64,000 nt of DNA from DATDAH01 sp963725155 (lineage in GTDB: Bacteria > Actinomycetota > Acidimicrobiia > Acidimicrobiales > DATDAH01), in assembly GCA_963725155.1 (NCBI GenBank), contig CAVRXU010000002.1, positions 1,010,666 through 1,074,665 on the forward strand, written 5' to 3'. The position numbers and the translations under genes are program-made. Shown here piece after piece: positions 26,784 through 36,219 of this stretch. The notes under the pieces are model-generated. The model had not been told where the DNA came from. It made no database searches and saw nothing but the letters and a program-made list of their open reading frames with translations. Numbering within the stretch: position 1 is the stretch's first letter; each line of letters starts with the position of its first letter.

Positions 26784-26986
26784 TCCGCCGCTTCCTCCCG
26801 TTCACCATCGCCCTGGTGATCTACGTGATCCTCGGCGTGACGGTGAAGTCCTGGGTGCTCAACTGGGTCATCGGCCCGCTGTTCCTGCTGTTGACCCTCG
26901 ACGTCCTCCCCCGGGCCTTCGGGGCCCGCCCGTTCTTCGAGCTACCCCCGGTCGATGCGCCGGCGGAGGACACCCCGATCCCGTGA
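26780..26986 (+). CDS. Small hypothetical membrane protein
   Basis: 68 residues with two adjacent hydrophobic helices (about 6-23 and 28-44) and an acidic Pro-rich tail. Overlaps its neighbours on both sides (ATGA at its start, GTGA at its stop), so the three genes are coupled. Function unknown. Confidence 0.6.
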   Translation: MIRRFLPFTIALVIYVILGVTVKSWVLNWVIGPLFLLLTLDVLPRAFGARPFFELPPVDAPAEDTPIP

Positions 26987-27951
26987 GTTGGGCCGCCCAC
27001 GAGTTCGAGAACTACTTCATCCAGAAGCACACCGGGGCCCGGGTCTCGTTCCTGGCCATCGTGCTCGGCACCTTCACCCCCGACCTGTTCACCAAGTACT
27101 TCGTCTACGCCTCCGACGACCCGGCCAAGTTCCACCGGGGCTGGCCCGGGGTCGGCTTCACCCACTCCCTGATCTTCGGCTTCGTGTTCGCGGTGCTCGT
27201 CCTGGCCCTGACCAAGAGCCGGAGCTGGGCCCTCGGGATCCTCATCGGGCAGTGGGCCCACGTGATGACCGACTTCGCCGACACGGCCGGGACCATGCCG
27301 TTCTTCCCGTTCTCGATCGAGCCGGTGACGATCAGCATGTGGAAGCACGCCGCGGCCGAAGGGCGGTACGGCGACGCCGCCGCCTACTACAGCTCCCTCG
27401 GTGGGGTCTGGGACTTCTTCTGGTTCGCCATGGTGCTGTTCTTCGCCTGGCGCACCCTGCGTCCCGCCTACTTCCGCACCGTCGTGGTCCCCGCCGACCC
27501 CAAGGTGTGGGCCTGGCTGCACCGCAAGTTCCGGCTCACCGACAGTGGGCTGTTCCTCATCTACGTCGGCTTCTTCTTCTATGGCCTCGGCCGGATGACG
27601 TCCTGGTTCCTCTACGCCCGATTCGGGGCCAAGACCCCGTTCCAACCCGTGTGGGGCGGGCCCGACTACATCGGCGGCAATGACCTGTCCGATGCTGGTC
27701 CGCTGGAGGTCGTCATCCGCACGAGCATCGGCGGGGTGCTCTTCGGGCTCTTTCTCTGGCTGTGCTGGATCCTGTTCGTCCGCAAGCTCTGGGAGCGCGG
27801 CGTCGACCCGCCGGCCATCGAGCGGGGGCAGGGCCTTCGCGTGGCCTTCGTGACCGAGTCCGACGACCCCGGGCTCAAGCCGGGGCTGACGCCATCGGCC
27901 CACGGCTACGCAGACGACGACCCCCCTCCCGCAACAGCCACGCCAGGCTGA
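26983..27951 (+). CDS. Membrane-bound YdjM/DUF457-like predicted metal-dependent hydrolase
   Basis: 322 residues from the GTG at 26983. N-terminus HEFENYFIQKHTG and LGTFTPDLFTKYF, then VGFTHSLIFGF and GQWAHVMTDFADT: the His/Asp pattern of the YdjM-type membrane hydrolases is present, with about six helices. The C-terminal 40 residues are hydrophilic and Pro/Asp-rich. Its 3' end overlaps the convergent PAP2-like gene by 77 bases, an unusually long tail-to-tail overlap. Catalysis in this family is not established. Confidence 0.6.
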   Translation: MSWAAHEFENYFIQKHTGARVSFLAIVLGTFTPDLFTKYFVYASDDPAKFHRGWPGVGFTHSLIFGFVFAVLVLALTKSRSWALGILIGQWAHVMTDFADTAGTMPFFPFSIEPVTISMWKHAAAEGRYGDAAAYYSSLGGVWDFFWFAMVLFFAWRTLRPAYFRTVVVPADPKVWAWLHRKFRLTDSGLFLIYVGFFFYGLGRMTSWFLYARFGAKTPFQPVWGGPDYIGGNDLSDAGPLEVVIRTSIGGVLFGLFLWLCWILFVRKLWERGVDPPAIERGQGLRVAFVTESDDPGLKPGLTPSAHGYADDDPPPATATPG

Positions 27952-28768
27952 ACCCGCCGGCGAGCGCCAGGGCGCCGCCCAGGGCGTCGAGCCAGTAATG
28001 GTTGGCCGTCACCACGATGGCGTAGAGCGTCATCCACGGATAGGCCGCGATCGCGATCCGTGACCAGCTGTGCTTCATGTGCGGGAAGAGGACGAGGAAC
28101 ACCCACGAGGACCAGGCGAAGTGCAGGCTGGGCATGGCCGCGTACTGGTTCGAGATCTGCTCCATCGTGCCGCTGTCGAAGGACCACAGCCCGCCGTACT
28201 GGGCCAGCGTGTCGACGAAGCCGTAGCTGGCACAGGCTCCGAAATGACCACAGTCGTCGAGGAGCCGGGGCGGCATGAGCGGGAACCAGGCGAACCCGAT
28301 CAGGGCCAACAGGGTGGTGAGCACGATCGTGTTGCGCCAGAACGAGTAGCGGGCGGGCTGCTTGCGGAACAGGTAGATGAGGGCGAAGCCGGTGACCCAG
28401 AAGTGGAACGAGCCGTAGAAGACGTTCCAGAACTGCAGGTAGAAGCGGTGGCCGAGGAAGAAGTCCTGGAAGTTCTCCTCGAAGAACAGGCCGACGTGAC
28501 GCTCGAAGCCGACGACCCGACGGGCGTTGGTGAAGGCCCGGATCTCGTTGCCCGTCGCCGAGCCGAAGTTGTTCCGGATGGCGCTGTAGACGAAGTAGAG
28601 GACCATCATGGCCACGACCTCGACCCACCAGTGCAGGCGCACGTGGGTGACGTCGTCCCGGGCCCCGTGGGCCACCTGCTCGGCGTCGTCAGCCGCCTCG
28701 ATCTCGGCGTCGGTGAGGTCGATCGGTTCCGGGTCCTGGTCGACGGTGTCCGATCCGGGTTCGGTCAT
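27875..28768 (-). CDS. PAP2/inositolphosphotransferase-like membrane protein
   Basis: 297 residues from the ATG at 28768. An acidic N-terminal tail (about 45 residues) precedes six helices. The active-site pattern fits the lipid phosphatase/inositolphosphorylceramide-synthase-type subgroup: AMPSLHFAWSSW (His) and TANHYWLDALGG (His, Asp); the N-terminal KxxxxxxRP motif is absent, as in that subgroup. Start overlaps the stop of the flippase-like gene (ATGA), indicating joint synthesis. Likely acts on a polyprenyl or phospholipid head group. Confidence 0.78.
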   Translation of the reverse strand: MTEPGSDTVDQDPEPIDLTDAEIEAADDAEQVAHGARDDVTHVRLHWWVEVVAMMVLYFVYSAIRNNFGSATGNEIRAFTNARRVVGFERHVGLFFEENFQDFFLGHRFYLQFWNVFYGSFHFWVTGFALIYLFRKQPARYSFWRNTIVLTTLLALIGFAWFPLMPPRLLDDCGHFGACASYGFVDTLAQYGGLWSFDSGTMEQISNQYAAMPSLHFAWSSWVFLVLFPHMKHSWSRIAIAAYPWMTLYAIVVTANHYWLDALGGALALAGGFSLAWLLREGGRRLRSRGPMASAPA

Positions 28769-29778
28769 GCCGCCGACACCGCTTCGGTCCCGGGATCGAT
28801 GTCGGTCTCGGCGGCGGCCACGGTGCCACGGTGCTTGGGCCCGCCGAAGGCAAAGGCCGGCGCCCCGACCAGGCTGGCGGTCAGGTTGAGGAAGTAGAGG
28901 GCGAGGCCGAGGGCGATGGCCTGGGCGTGGGGCACACCGAGGGGCGACAGGAACAGGACCAGAGCCGTCTCCCGCAGGCCGAGGCCGGAGATGCCGATGG
29001 GCAGCACCTGGACCATCAGCACGACGGGGATGAAGGCGATCATCGCCGTCAGCCCGGCCTCGTCGATCCCGACGACCCGGGCTGCGCAGAACGCGGCCAG
29101 CACCAGGGTCCCCTGGAACGCGAAGGCGGCGACGATCAGCTTGCGGGCGTCGGTCGGGTGGCTGCGCAGGTGGGCCACGCCGAGGTGGACCGAACCCAGG
29201 AACTGCAGCCAGTTCTGGTGCCCGGCGAACCGCCCGAGGATCTTCTGGTGGGCGGCCAGCCAGAGCACGCCGATGAGGCCGACGAGGGCCAAGGTGTTGA
29301 TGAGGAAGGCGGCGGTGGCCGCCCCGGACTCGGGCAGCAGGTTGCGGTTGATGACGAAGGCGACCAGCGACATGACAGGGAGGACGAGCCACCCCGTCAG
29401 GCGCTCGAGGACCACGGAGGCCACGGACTCCGCCCGCTTGCCGTTGTCCCGGGACACCCGGGCGATGCGGAGGATGTCGCCACCGATGGTCGTGGGCAGG
29501 ACGTTGGAGACGAACTGGCCCGCGAAGTAGTACGACACCAGGGGCTTGAGCCGTGACGGCAGGTCGAGGGCGTGCAACACCTGCTGCCACCGCACGGCCG
29601 AGAGGACGATGCTGGCCATGGTCAGGGCGATGGCTGCGACCAACCAGAGGGCGGAGGTCGCCCGCCAGTCGGGCACGAGCTCGCTGACCTCGAAATCGGG
29701 GACGCGCCAGAAGAGGACGGCGAGCATGGCCGCGCTCAGCACGATCCTCACGAGGAGGACGACCCACCTCTTCTTCAA
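28765..29778 (-). CDS. Lysylphosphatidylglycerol synthase TM region/UPF0104 (flippase-like) protein
   Basis: 337 residues, TTG start at 29778 preceded by GGAG. About eight helices. Family motifs: VRWQQVLHALDL, YFAGQFVSNVLPTTIGGDI (the G-x-x-x-N-x-x-P-x-x-x-G-G-D signature), VVLERLTGWLVLP and ISGLGLRETALVLFL. Members transport or modify lipid-linked substrates across the membrane. Coupled to the downstream PAP2-like gene, so the two may act on one lipid intermediate (inference). Confidence 0.85.
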   Translation of the reverse strand: MKKRWVVLLVRIVLSAAMLAVLFWRVPDFEVSELVPDWRATSALWLVAAIALTMASIVLSAVRWQQVLHALDLPSRLKPLVSYYFAGQFVSNVLPTTIGGDILRIARVSRDNGKRAESVASVVLERLTGWLVLPVMSLVAFVINRNLLPESGAATAAFLINTLALVGLIGVLWLAAHQKILGRFAGHQNWLQFLGSVHLGVAHLRSHPTDARKLIVAAFAFQGTLVLAAFCAARVVGIDEAGLTAMIAFIPVVLMVQVLPIGISGLGLRETALVLFLSPLGVPHAQAIALGLALYFLNLTASLVGAPAFAFGGPKHRGTVAAAETDIDPGTEAVSAA

Positions 29779-29871
29779 ACGGTCTCCACCTGCCCGGGAA
29801 GCACGGGCCAGCTTACGGGCGGCCCCGCGTTCGTCCGAAGGCGGCCGACATCGCCGTTTAGGGTCACCCGC

Positions 29872-31490
29872 ATGACGATCACCGGCCACGGGGGCGAGTT
29901 GGCGCTCGCCGCCCTCACCCCGTTCGGCGTGCGGGAGCTGTTCACCCTGTCCGGCGGCCACGTCTTCCCGCTGTACGACGCCGCCGTGAAGCAGGACGTG
30001 CGCATCGTCGACGTCCGCCACGAGCAGACCGCCACCTTCGCCGCCGAGGGCATGGCCAAGCTGACCCGCCGCCCCGGCGTGGCCGTGCTCACCGCCGGTC
30101 CCGGCGTCACCAACGGCATCAGCGCGGTGACCACGGCCCACTTCAACGGCTCGCCCCTGGTGGTGCTCGGCGGCCGGGCCCCGCAGGCCCGGTGGGGCGC
30201 AGGGTCCCTGCAGGAGTTCGACCACGTCCCCGTGCTGGCGCCCATCACCAAGATGGCGACGACGATCACGGATCCCAATCGGATCGTGGAGGAGATCGTC
30301 GGGCTGGCCGAACTGGCCGACGCGCCCACCGGGGGCCCGTGTTCGCCGACTTCCCGCTCGACGTGATCTTCGCCGACGGGTCGTCGCCGATGCCGGTGGG
30401 TCGGATCGTGCAGGTGCACGACGAGGTCGACGCTGACGAGCTCGACCGCGTGGGCGCCCTCATCGCCGCGGCGCAGCGGCCGGCCTTGATCGCGGGCTCC
30501 GACGTCTACTGGTCGGGGGCCTGGGAGGAGCTGCGGGAGGCGGTGGAGCGCCTCCGGGTCCCGACCTTCGTCAACGGCCTGGGCCGGGGCTGCCTGGCCG
30601 CTGACCACGAGCTGGCCTTCAGCCGGACCCGGAGCCTGCTCAAGACCGAGGCCGACCTCGTGATCGTCGTGGGCACGCCCCTCGACTTCCGCCTCTCCTT
30701 CGGCAAGTTCGGCGATGCCCAAGTCGTCCACGTGGTCGACGACCCGAGCCTCCGGGCCGCCCACGTCGACGCGGCCGCGTCGATCGCCGGCAACATCGAG
30801 GCGGTCCTGCGCCACTGGGCCGTCGGCCACTGGCCGGCGGCCGACCACGAGCCCTGGATCCAGCGTCTGCGGGACCTGGAGGCCAAGGCCGCGGCCGACG
30901 AGGCCCCGGGTCTGGAAGCCGACAGCTCGCCCATCAAGCCCTCCCGCATCTACGGCGAGGTCGGCCGGCGCCTCGACCGGGACGCCGTCGTGGTCAACGA
31001 CGGTGGTGACTTCGTGTCGTACTCCGGCAAGTACATCGACTCCTACGAGCCCGGCTGCTGGCTCGACCCGGGCCCGTATGGCTGCCTGGGCACAGGCATG
31101 GGTTACGCCACCGCCGCCCGCATCGCCCGCCCGGACAAGCAGGTCGTCGTGATGATGGGTGACGGTGCGTCCGGCTTTTCCCTGATGGACGTCGACACGC
31201 TCGTCCGCCACGACCTCCCTGTGGTCATCGTCGTCGGCAACAACGGCATCTGGGGCCTGGAGAAGCATCCCATGCAGGCCATCTACGGCTACGACGTCGC
31301 CGCCGAGCTCACGCCGGGCACGAGGTACGACGACGTGGTGAAGGCCTTGGGCGGCGCCGGCGAGCTGGTCACCCGACCCGAAGACATCGGCCCCGCCCTC
31401 GACCGCGCGTTCGCCTCAGGCGTGCCCTACCTGGTCAACGTCCTGACCGACCCCGAGGACATCTACCCGAGGCAATCCAACCTGGGCTGA
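29872..31490 (+). CDS. Acetolactate synthase large-subunit-like TPP enzyme (IlvG-like), one frameshift
   Basis: 539 residues if one lost base near 30340 (a C/G run before GTGTTCGCCGAC) is restored. N-terminal TPP domain: LFTLSGGHVFPLYD, RHEQTATFAAEGMAKLTRRP, GPGVTNGIS; middle domain; C-terminal MGDGASGFSLMDVDTLVRH (TPP-binding GDG...N region) with VGNNGIWGLEKHPM. The wording of many blocks matches the mycobacterial protein IlvG. Could form acetolactate for branched-chain amino acids, but no small regulatory subunit or ilvC is adjacent, so another TPP carboligase or lyase activity remains possible. Confidence 0.85.
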
Positions 31491-31494
31491 TCTG

Positions 31495-31515
31495 TCCGGG
31501 ACTTTCCCGCCCGGA
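31495..31515 (+). terminator. Short hairpin after the IlvG-like gene
   Basis: TCCGGG and CCCGGA arms (6 bp, 9-base loop) lie five bases past the stop codon. Weak but well placed. Confidence 0.35.
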
Positions 31516-31559
31516 TCCGGCATCATGGGCATGTCGACATCTCTTCCCCGAAGGTCGTC

Positions 31560-32165
31560 ATGGTCGATATCGCAGTTGTGTCCGCGACCGCTCCGGTGTT
31601 CGTGGATCCTGGAGGTCGCCGTCGCCGGGTGCTGACGGCCGTCGGTGTGGGCGGCGCCCTTCTCTTGGCGACCTACCTGCTGGCCTTGATCGCGGCATTG
31701 ACCGGAGCCCCGTGGGTCCCCGCGATCGGCCTGCCCGGCGTCGATGCTCCGGCGGCAGTGGTTCCGACCCCCGATGCCATCGCCTCCGCCGGGTTGATCG
31801 GGCGCGTGACCGAATCAACGGGATCCGGCACGGCTGCCTCCGCCGTCGGTGACGGCGGGTCAGCGGACCCGTTCTCGACGCCGGTCACGACACCGTCGGC
31901 GGTCCCGCCGCCTGCCGCGCCGCCGCCTGCCGCGCCGCCGCCCGTTACCGCGCCGCCTCCTACGGCGCCGCCGGCCACGTCCCCGCCAGTTACCGCGCCG
32001 CCTCCTACGGCGCCGCCGGTGACGTCGCCGCCGGTGACGTCGCCGCCCGCCCCAACGACGACCCTTCCGCCCCAGACCAGCGCTTCGTCGACCGACCTGG
32101 AACGCGCCCGAACGGACGGTGTCGGCGGTGGGAACGGTCGGGCCACAGCCGCCACGACGGGTTGA
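31560..32165 (+). CDS. Membrane protein with Pro/Thr/Ala-rich extracytoplasmic tail
   Basis: 201 residues. One membrane helix (about 24-48) follows a short cytoplasmic segment. The exported part has an imperfect tandem Pro repeat (units such as APPPTAPP and TSPPVT, DNA about 31905-32060), typical of wall-spanning spacers. No catalytic domain. The stop overlaps the start of the deacetylase-glycosyltransferase gene, so it may help place that enzyme at the wall. Function inferred from context only. Confidence 0.65.
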   Translation: MVDIAVVSATAPVFVDPGGRRRRVLTAVGVGGALLLATYLLALIAALTGAPWVPAIGLPGVDAPAAVVPTPDAIASAGLIGRVTESTGSGTAASAVGDGGSADPFSTPVTTPSAVPPPAAPPPAAPPPVTAPPPTAPPATSPPVTAPPPTAPPVTSPPVTSPPAPTTTLPPQTSASSTDLERARTDGVGGGNGRATAATTG

Positions 32166-34270
32166 CCAGTGAGGCCGAGGCCTGGCGGCGACGCTCGCCG
32201 CGGGCGCACTGGATCCTGCTGGGCCTGGTCGGGCTGGCGATCGGGGCCACTCTCGTCGTGAGCGGCTACACCTCTGGCGACACCAGCACCGGGACGGCCG
32301 ACCCGTCCGACTCGGCGCCCGCGGGAGAGCCCTTCACGTCGGCTGGACCGGTGTTGGATCTCCGCGGTGACGAGCTGCAATCGGTGGCGACGCCGGCGAA
32401 GACCGTTGTCCTGACCTTCGACGACGGGCCGGACCCCGAGTGGACCCCCGCTGTCCTGGACGTCCTGGCCCGTCATGGCGTCCGCGCCACGTTCTTCGTC
32501 CTCGGCCAGCAGGTGACCGCCCACCCTGACCTGGTGCGGGCGGAGATCGCCGCCGGCCACGAGGTCGGCGTCCACACCTACAACCACCCTGATCTGTCGA
32601 CCCTGCCGGCCTGGCGGGTCAACCTCGAGCTGTCGCTGAGCCAGAGCGTCCTCGCCGGCGCCACCGGTCTCCACGTCGGGTTGTTCCGCCCGCCGTATTC
32701 GTCGACGCCGGACGCCCTCGACGTCGACGACGTGGAGGTCCTCCAGCAGGTCGCCGACCGGGGCTACCTCACCGTCGTGGCCGATCTCGACAGCGGGGAC
32801 TGGCGCCGGCCCGGCATAGAGCAGATCGTGGCTGACGCCACGCCGGCCGGTGAGGACGGCGCCATCGTCCTCTTTCACGACGGCGGCGGTGATCGTGTGC
32901 AGACCGTGGCGGCGGTCGATCGGTTGATCTCTGATCTTCAGGGCCGGGGCTACGAGTTCGCCACCGTCGGCGAACTGCTCGACGGTGGCGACGGCGCCGT
33001 GATGGCCGAGGTCAGCGCACGCCAAAAGTGGCAGGGCCGGGTGGCCATGGCCGTCATCAAGGCCTCACAGGCAGCCACCCGGTTGCTGGCGTTGTCCCTC
33101 GTCCCCATCGGGATCCTCGCCGTCGCGCGGGCTGTCATCGTCGGCCATCAGGTCCGACGAATCCGCCGCCGTCGGGTGGTGGCGGCCGCGGGGCCCGTCC
33201 CGTCGGTCAGCGTCGTGGTGCCGGCCTACAACGAGGAGGCGGGCATCGGGGCGACGGTCCGATCGTTGCTGGACGCCACGCACCGGGACGTCGAGATCGT
33301 GGTCGTCGATGACGGGTCCACCGACGACACGGCAGCCATCGTCGACCAGTTCGCGGCAGAGGGCGTCCGCCTGGTCCGGCAGTCGAATCAGGGGAAGGCC
33401 GCGGCTCTGGCTGCGGGCATCGACGCAACCGAACGCGACCTGATCGTGACCGCCGATGGGGACACGATCTTCGAGCCCGGCGCCATCTCCGCACTGGTCG
33501 TCCCGTTCGACGATGCTCGGGTGGGGGCGGTGAGTGGCAACACGAAGGTCGGCAACCGGAGCGGCATCGTGGGGCGGTGGCAGCACATCGAGTACGTGAT
33601 GGGCTTCAACCTCGACCGCCGGATGTACGAAGGGCTGGACTGCATGCCCACGGTTCCCGGCGCCGTCGGTGCCTTCCGGCGCCAGGCCGTGGAGGCGGCC
33701 GGTGGTACGTCCGACGACACGCTGGCCGAGGACACCGATCTCACGATGGCCATCCAACGAGCCGGTTGGCGGGTCGTCTACGCCCAGGACGCGGTGGCCT
33801 GGACCGAGGCCCCGGCCTCCCTCGGGGGCCTGTGGCGGCAGCGCTATCGCTGGTGCTACGGCACCCTGCAGGCCATCTGGAAGCACCGGGCGGCGCTCCG
33901 TGACCGATCGTCACGCCTCGGTCGCCGAGGTCTGCCCTACCTGATCTGCTTCCAGGTCCTGTTGCCGATCCTGGCCCCCCTGCTCGACCTCTACACGCTC
34001 TACGCCATCGTGTTCCTGGACCCGTGGCCGGTGCTGGCCTACTGGTTCGCCTTCACGGCCCTGCAGCTGGGCATCGCCGTCTACGCCTTCCGCCTCGACG
34101 GTGAATCACTCCGGCCACTCTGGGCGCTCGGCCTCCAGCAGTTCGTCTATCGCCAGCTGATGTACCTGGTCGTCATCCAGTCGATGATCACCGCGGCGGT
34201 CGGGATCGCACTGCCGTGGCAGCGAATCGAGCGTTCGGGCACGGCCGGGGAGGCCATCCCGGTCAGGTGA
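32162..34270 (+). CDS. Polysaccharide deacetylase-family 2 glycosyltransferase fusion
   Basis: 702 residues, TTG start overlapping the upstream stop. Membrane helix (about 19-37), then a NodB-type deacetylase: TFDDGPD, HTYNHPD (metal His pair), RPPYSS and LFHDGGG. After a second helix (about 298-322) comes a GT-A domain: VVPAYNEE, VDDGSTDD, ADGDT (DxD-like), AEDTDL and QRYRWCYG (QxxRW), closed by about four helices. This is a processive synthase joined to its own deacetylase, as expected for making a partly N-deacetylated amino-sugar polymer at the surface. Polymer identity unknown. Confidence 0.9.
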   Translation: MTSEAEAWRRRSPRAHWILLGLVGLAIGATLVVSGYTSGDTSTGTADPSDSAPAGEPFTSAGPVLDLRGDELQSVATPAKTVVLTFDDGPDPEWTPAVLDVLARHGVRATFFVLGQQVTAHPDLVRAEIAAGHEVGVHTYNHPDLSTLPAWRVNLELSLSQSVLAGATGLHVGLFRPPYSSTPDALDVDDVEVLQQVADRGYLTVVADLDSGDWRRPGIEQIVADATPAGEDGAIVLFHDGGGDRVQTVAAVDRLISDLQGRGYEFATVGELLDGGDGAVMAEVSARQKWQGRVAMAVIKASQAATRLLALSLVPIGILAVARAVIVGHQVRRIRRRRVVAAAGPVPSVSVVVPAYNEEAGIGATVRSLLDATHRDVEIVVVDDGSTDDTAAIVDQFAAEGVRLVRQSNQGKAAALAAGIDATERDLIVTADGDTIFEPGAISALVVPFDDARVGAVSGNTKVGNRSGIVGRWQHIEYVMGFNLDRRMYEGLDCMPTVPGAVGAFRRQAVEAAGGTSDDTLAEDTDLTMAIQRAGWRVVYAQDAVAWTEAPASLGGLWRQRYRWCYGTLQAIWKHRAALRDRSSRLGRRGLPYLICFQVLLPILAPLLDLYTLYAIVFLDPWPVLAYWFAFTALQLGIAVYAFRLDGESLRPLWALGLQQFVYRQLMYLVVIQSMITAAVGIALPWQRIERSGTAGEAIPVR

Positions 34271-34640
34271 GCTTGTCGAGGAAGCGCTCGGTGTCGACGA
34301 TGACCCGGGTCACGCGGCCCACGGCCACGAGCCCCCGGTCGTCGTTGACCGACACCGTGAAGGTCAACCGCCGGCCCTGAACCGCCTCGAGCGTGGCTTC
34401 GGCCGTGACCCGTTGGCCCACCGGCGTCGGGGCGAGGTGGTCGACCTGGACCCGCTGGCCGACCGTGGTCGCGCCGTCGGCGAGGCGGCCCTCGATGACC
34501 AGGATGCACGCCTCCTCGCTGAGGGCGATGACCCTCGGGGTGGCCAAGCAAGGCACGGAACCGGATCGCATCGCGATGGCGGTGTCGGCGTCGCCGACGT
34601 CCAGGTCGACCGACGCACTCGAACCCGGTTCCAGAGGCAC
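34263..34640 (-). CDS. FlK-like hotdog-fold thioesterase
   Basis: 125 residues. ATPRVIALSEEACILV followed by TTVGQRVQVDHLAPTPVG is the pattern of fluoroacetyl-CoA-thioesterase-like hotdog proteins, with the Glu and His that form their active site. The native substrate of most members is some acyl-CoA rather than the fluorinated one. Tail-to-tail overlap of 8 bases with the synthase gene. Confidence 0.82.
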   Translation of the reverse strand: MPLEPGSSASVDLDVGDADTAIAMRSGSVPCLATPRVIALSEEACILVIEGRLADGATTVGQRVQVDHLAPTPVGQRVTAEATLEAVQGRRLTFTVSVNDDRGLVAVGRVTRVIVDTERFLDKLT

Positions 34641-34726
34641 CTGGCTACCCTACGAGCGCCACTCTCCGTGGGGCCAGCCCCAGTGTTCGCGGGGCGTGGA
34701 CGACAGCCCTCGAACCCCCGGAGCGC

Positions 34727-36130
34727 ATGGTGACCCTGGTCCCCGAAGACGTCATGGAACGGGTGCTCGGCACCGCCCTCAACACCGGCGGTGACTTCGC
34801 CGAGGTGTTCGCCGAAGACCGGCAGGCCGGGTCGGCCACCCTCGACGACGGCAAGGTCGAGGAGCTCAGCTCCAGCCGTGACCGGGGCGCCGGCATCCGG
34901 GTCGTCACCGGCGAGACCACCGGCTTCGCCCACACCGCCGACCTGACCGAGGAGGGCCTGGTCGCCGCCGCCGAGGCCGCGGCGGCCGCGGCCCGGGGCG
35001 GTTCCGGCGGCGTCACCACCGTCGACCTGACCCGGCGCGACGTGGCTCACCCCAGCGTGGTCACCGTCGCCCCCTTCGACGTGGGCAAGGGCACCAAGGT
35101 CGAGCTCCTGGCCACAGCTGATGAGGCTGCCCGCCAGGCGGGATCCGCCATCAGCCAGGTCATGGCCCGTTACGCCGACTCCCGCCGGCGCATCCAGATC
35201 GCCAACTCCGACGGTCTCCTCACCGGTGACGACCAGACCCGCACGCTCTTCTCGGTGTCGTGCGTGGCCACCGGTGACGCCGGCATGCAGACCGGGCGCG
35301 AGTCCATCGGCCACACCATCGGCTTCGAGCTCTTCGACCGCTACGACGTGGCCGAGCTGGCCCGCCGGGCCGCCGACCGGGCGCTGACCAAGCTCAACGC
35401 CCGCCCCGCGCCCAGCGGCACCGTCCCCGTGGTCATCGGCAGGGGCGGCGGCGGCGTGCTGTTCCACGAAGCATGTGGGCATGGCCTGGAGGCCGACCTG
35501 GTGGGCAAGAGCGCCTCGGCCTTCCGGGGCAAGGTGGGCGAGCTGGTCGCCAGCCCGCTGATCACGCTGGTCGACGACGGCACCATCGCCGACGAGTGGG
35601 GCTGCTTCGGCGTGGACGACGAGGGCCGCCCGGCGCAGCGCAACACGCTGATCGAGGACGGGATCCTGACCGACTACATGTGGGACTTCCTGCGGGCCCG
35701 CAAAGAGGGCCGAGAGTCCTCGGGCAACGGTCGCCGCCAGAGCTACCGCCACCTGCCCATGGTCCGCATGACCAACACGTTCATCCTCAACGGCGAGGAC
35801 GACCCCGACGACATCGTGGCCTCGACCGAGAGCGGGGTCTACGTGGCCCAGCTGGGCGGCGGCCAGGTCAACACCGCCACGGGCGACTTCGTCTTCGGCA
35901 TGACCGAGGCCTACCTGATCGAGAACGGCGAGATCACCGAGCCGCTCCGCGAGGGCAACCTGATCGGGAACGGCCCCGAGGTCCTGCAGCGCATCGACGC
36001 CCTGGGCAACGACTTCGAGTTCGGCCCCCCGGGGACCTGCGGCAAGGACGGCCAGGGCGTGCCCGTGGGCGACGGGGTCCCCACCCTGCGGGTCTCGGCC
36101 CTCACCGTCGGCGGCACCGCCGCCGCTTGA
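34727..36130 (+). CDS. tldD: TldD metallopeptidase
   Basis: 467 residues. The zinc site HEACGHGLE (HExxxH, about residues 247-252) sits in VLFHEACGHGLEADL; the N-terminal domain reads FAEVFAEDRQ and the C-terminal beta-domain FVFGMTEAYLIENG. TldD pairs with TldE to form a cytosolic protease that degrades unfolded peptides inside a closed chamber. Here it is followed by two TldE-type genes on the same strand (89- and 5-base gaps). Confidence 0.95.
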   Translation: MVTLVPEDVMERVLGTALNTGGDFAEVFAEDRQAGSATLDDGKVEELSSSRDRGAGIRVVTGETTGFAHTADLTEEGLVAAAEAAAAAARGGSGGVTTVDLTRRDVAHPSVVTVAPFDVGKGTKVELLATADEAARQAGSAISQVMARYADSRRRIQIANSDGLLTGDDQTRTLFSVSCVATGDAGMQTGRESIGHTIGFELFDRYDVAELARRAADRALTKLNARPAPSGTVPVVIGRGGGGVLFHEACGHGLEADLVGKSASAFRGKVGELVASPLITLVDDGTIADEWGCFGVDDEGRPAQRNTLIEDGILTDYMWDFLRARKEGRESSGNGRRQSYRHLPMVRMTNTFILNGEDDPDDIVASTESGVYVAQLGGGQVNTATGDFVFGMTEAYLIENGEITEPLREGNLIGNGPEVLQRIDALGNDFEFGPPGTCGKDGQGVPVGDGVPTLRVSALTVGGTAAA

Positions 36131-36219
36131 ACTGTGCTGACGACTCTTCGCCTGACGGCTCATCGTGGCGACGCCTGCCTGCGCCGTCCCGTCGCTGACG
36201 CGCCGGGCTCCGACCGCTG

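Noticed and set aside
31905..32060. CRISPR-like repeat array
   Set aside because: The repeats are short, adjoining and in frame, coding for a Pro-rich tail; there are no spacers. No CRISPR array or cas gene was seen anywhere.
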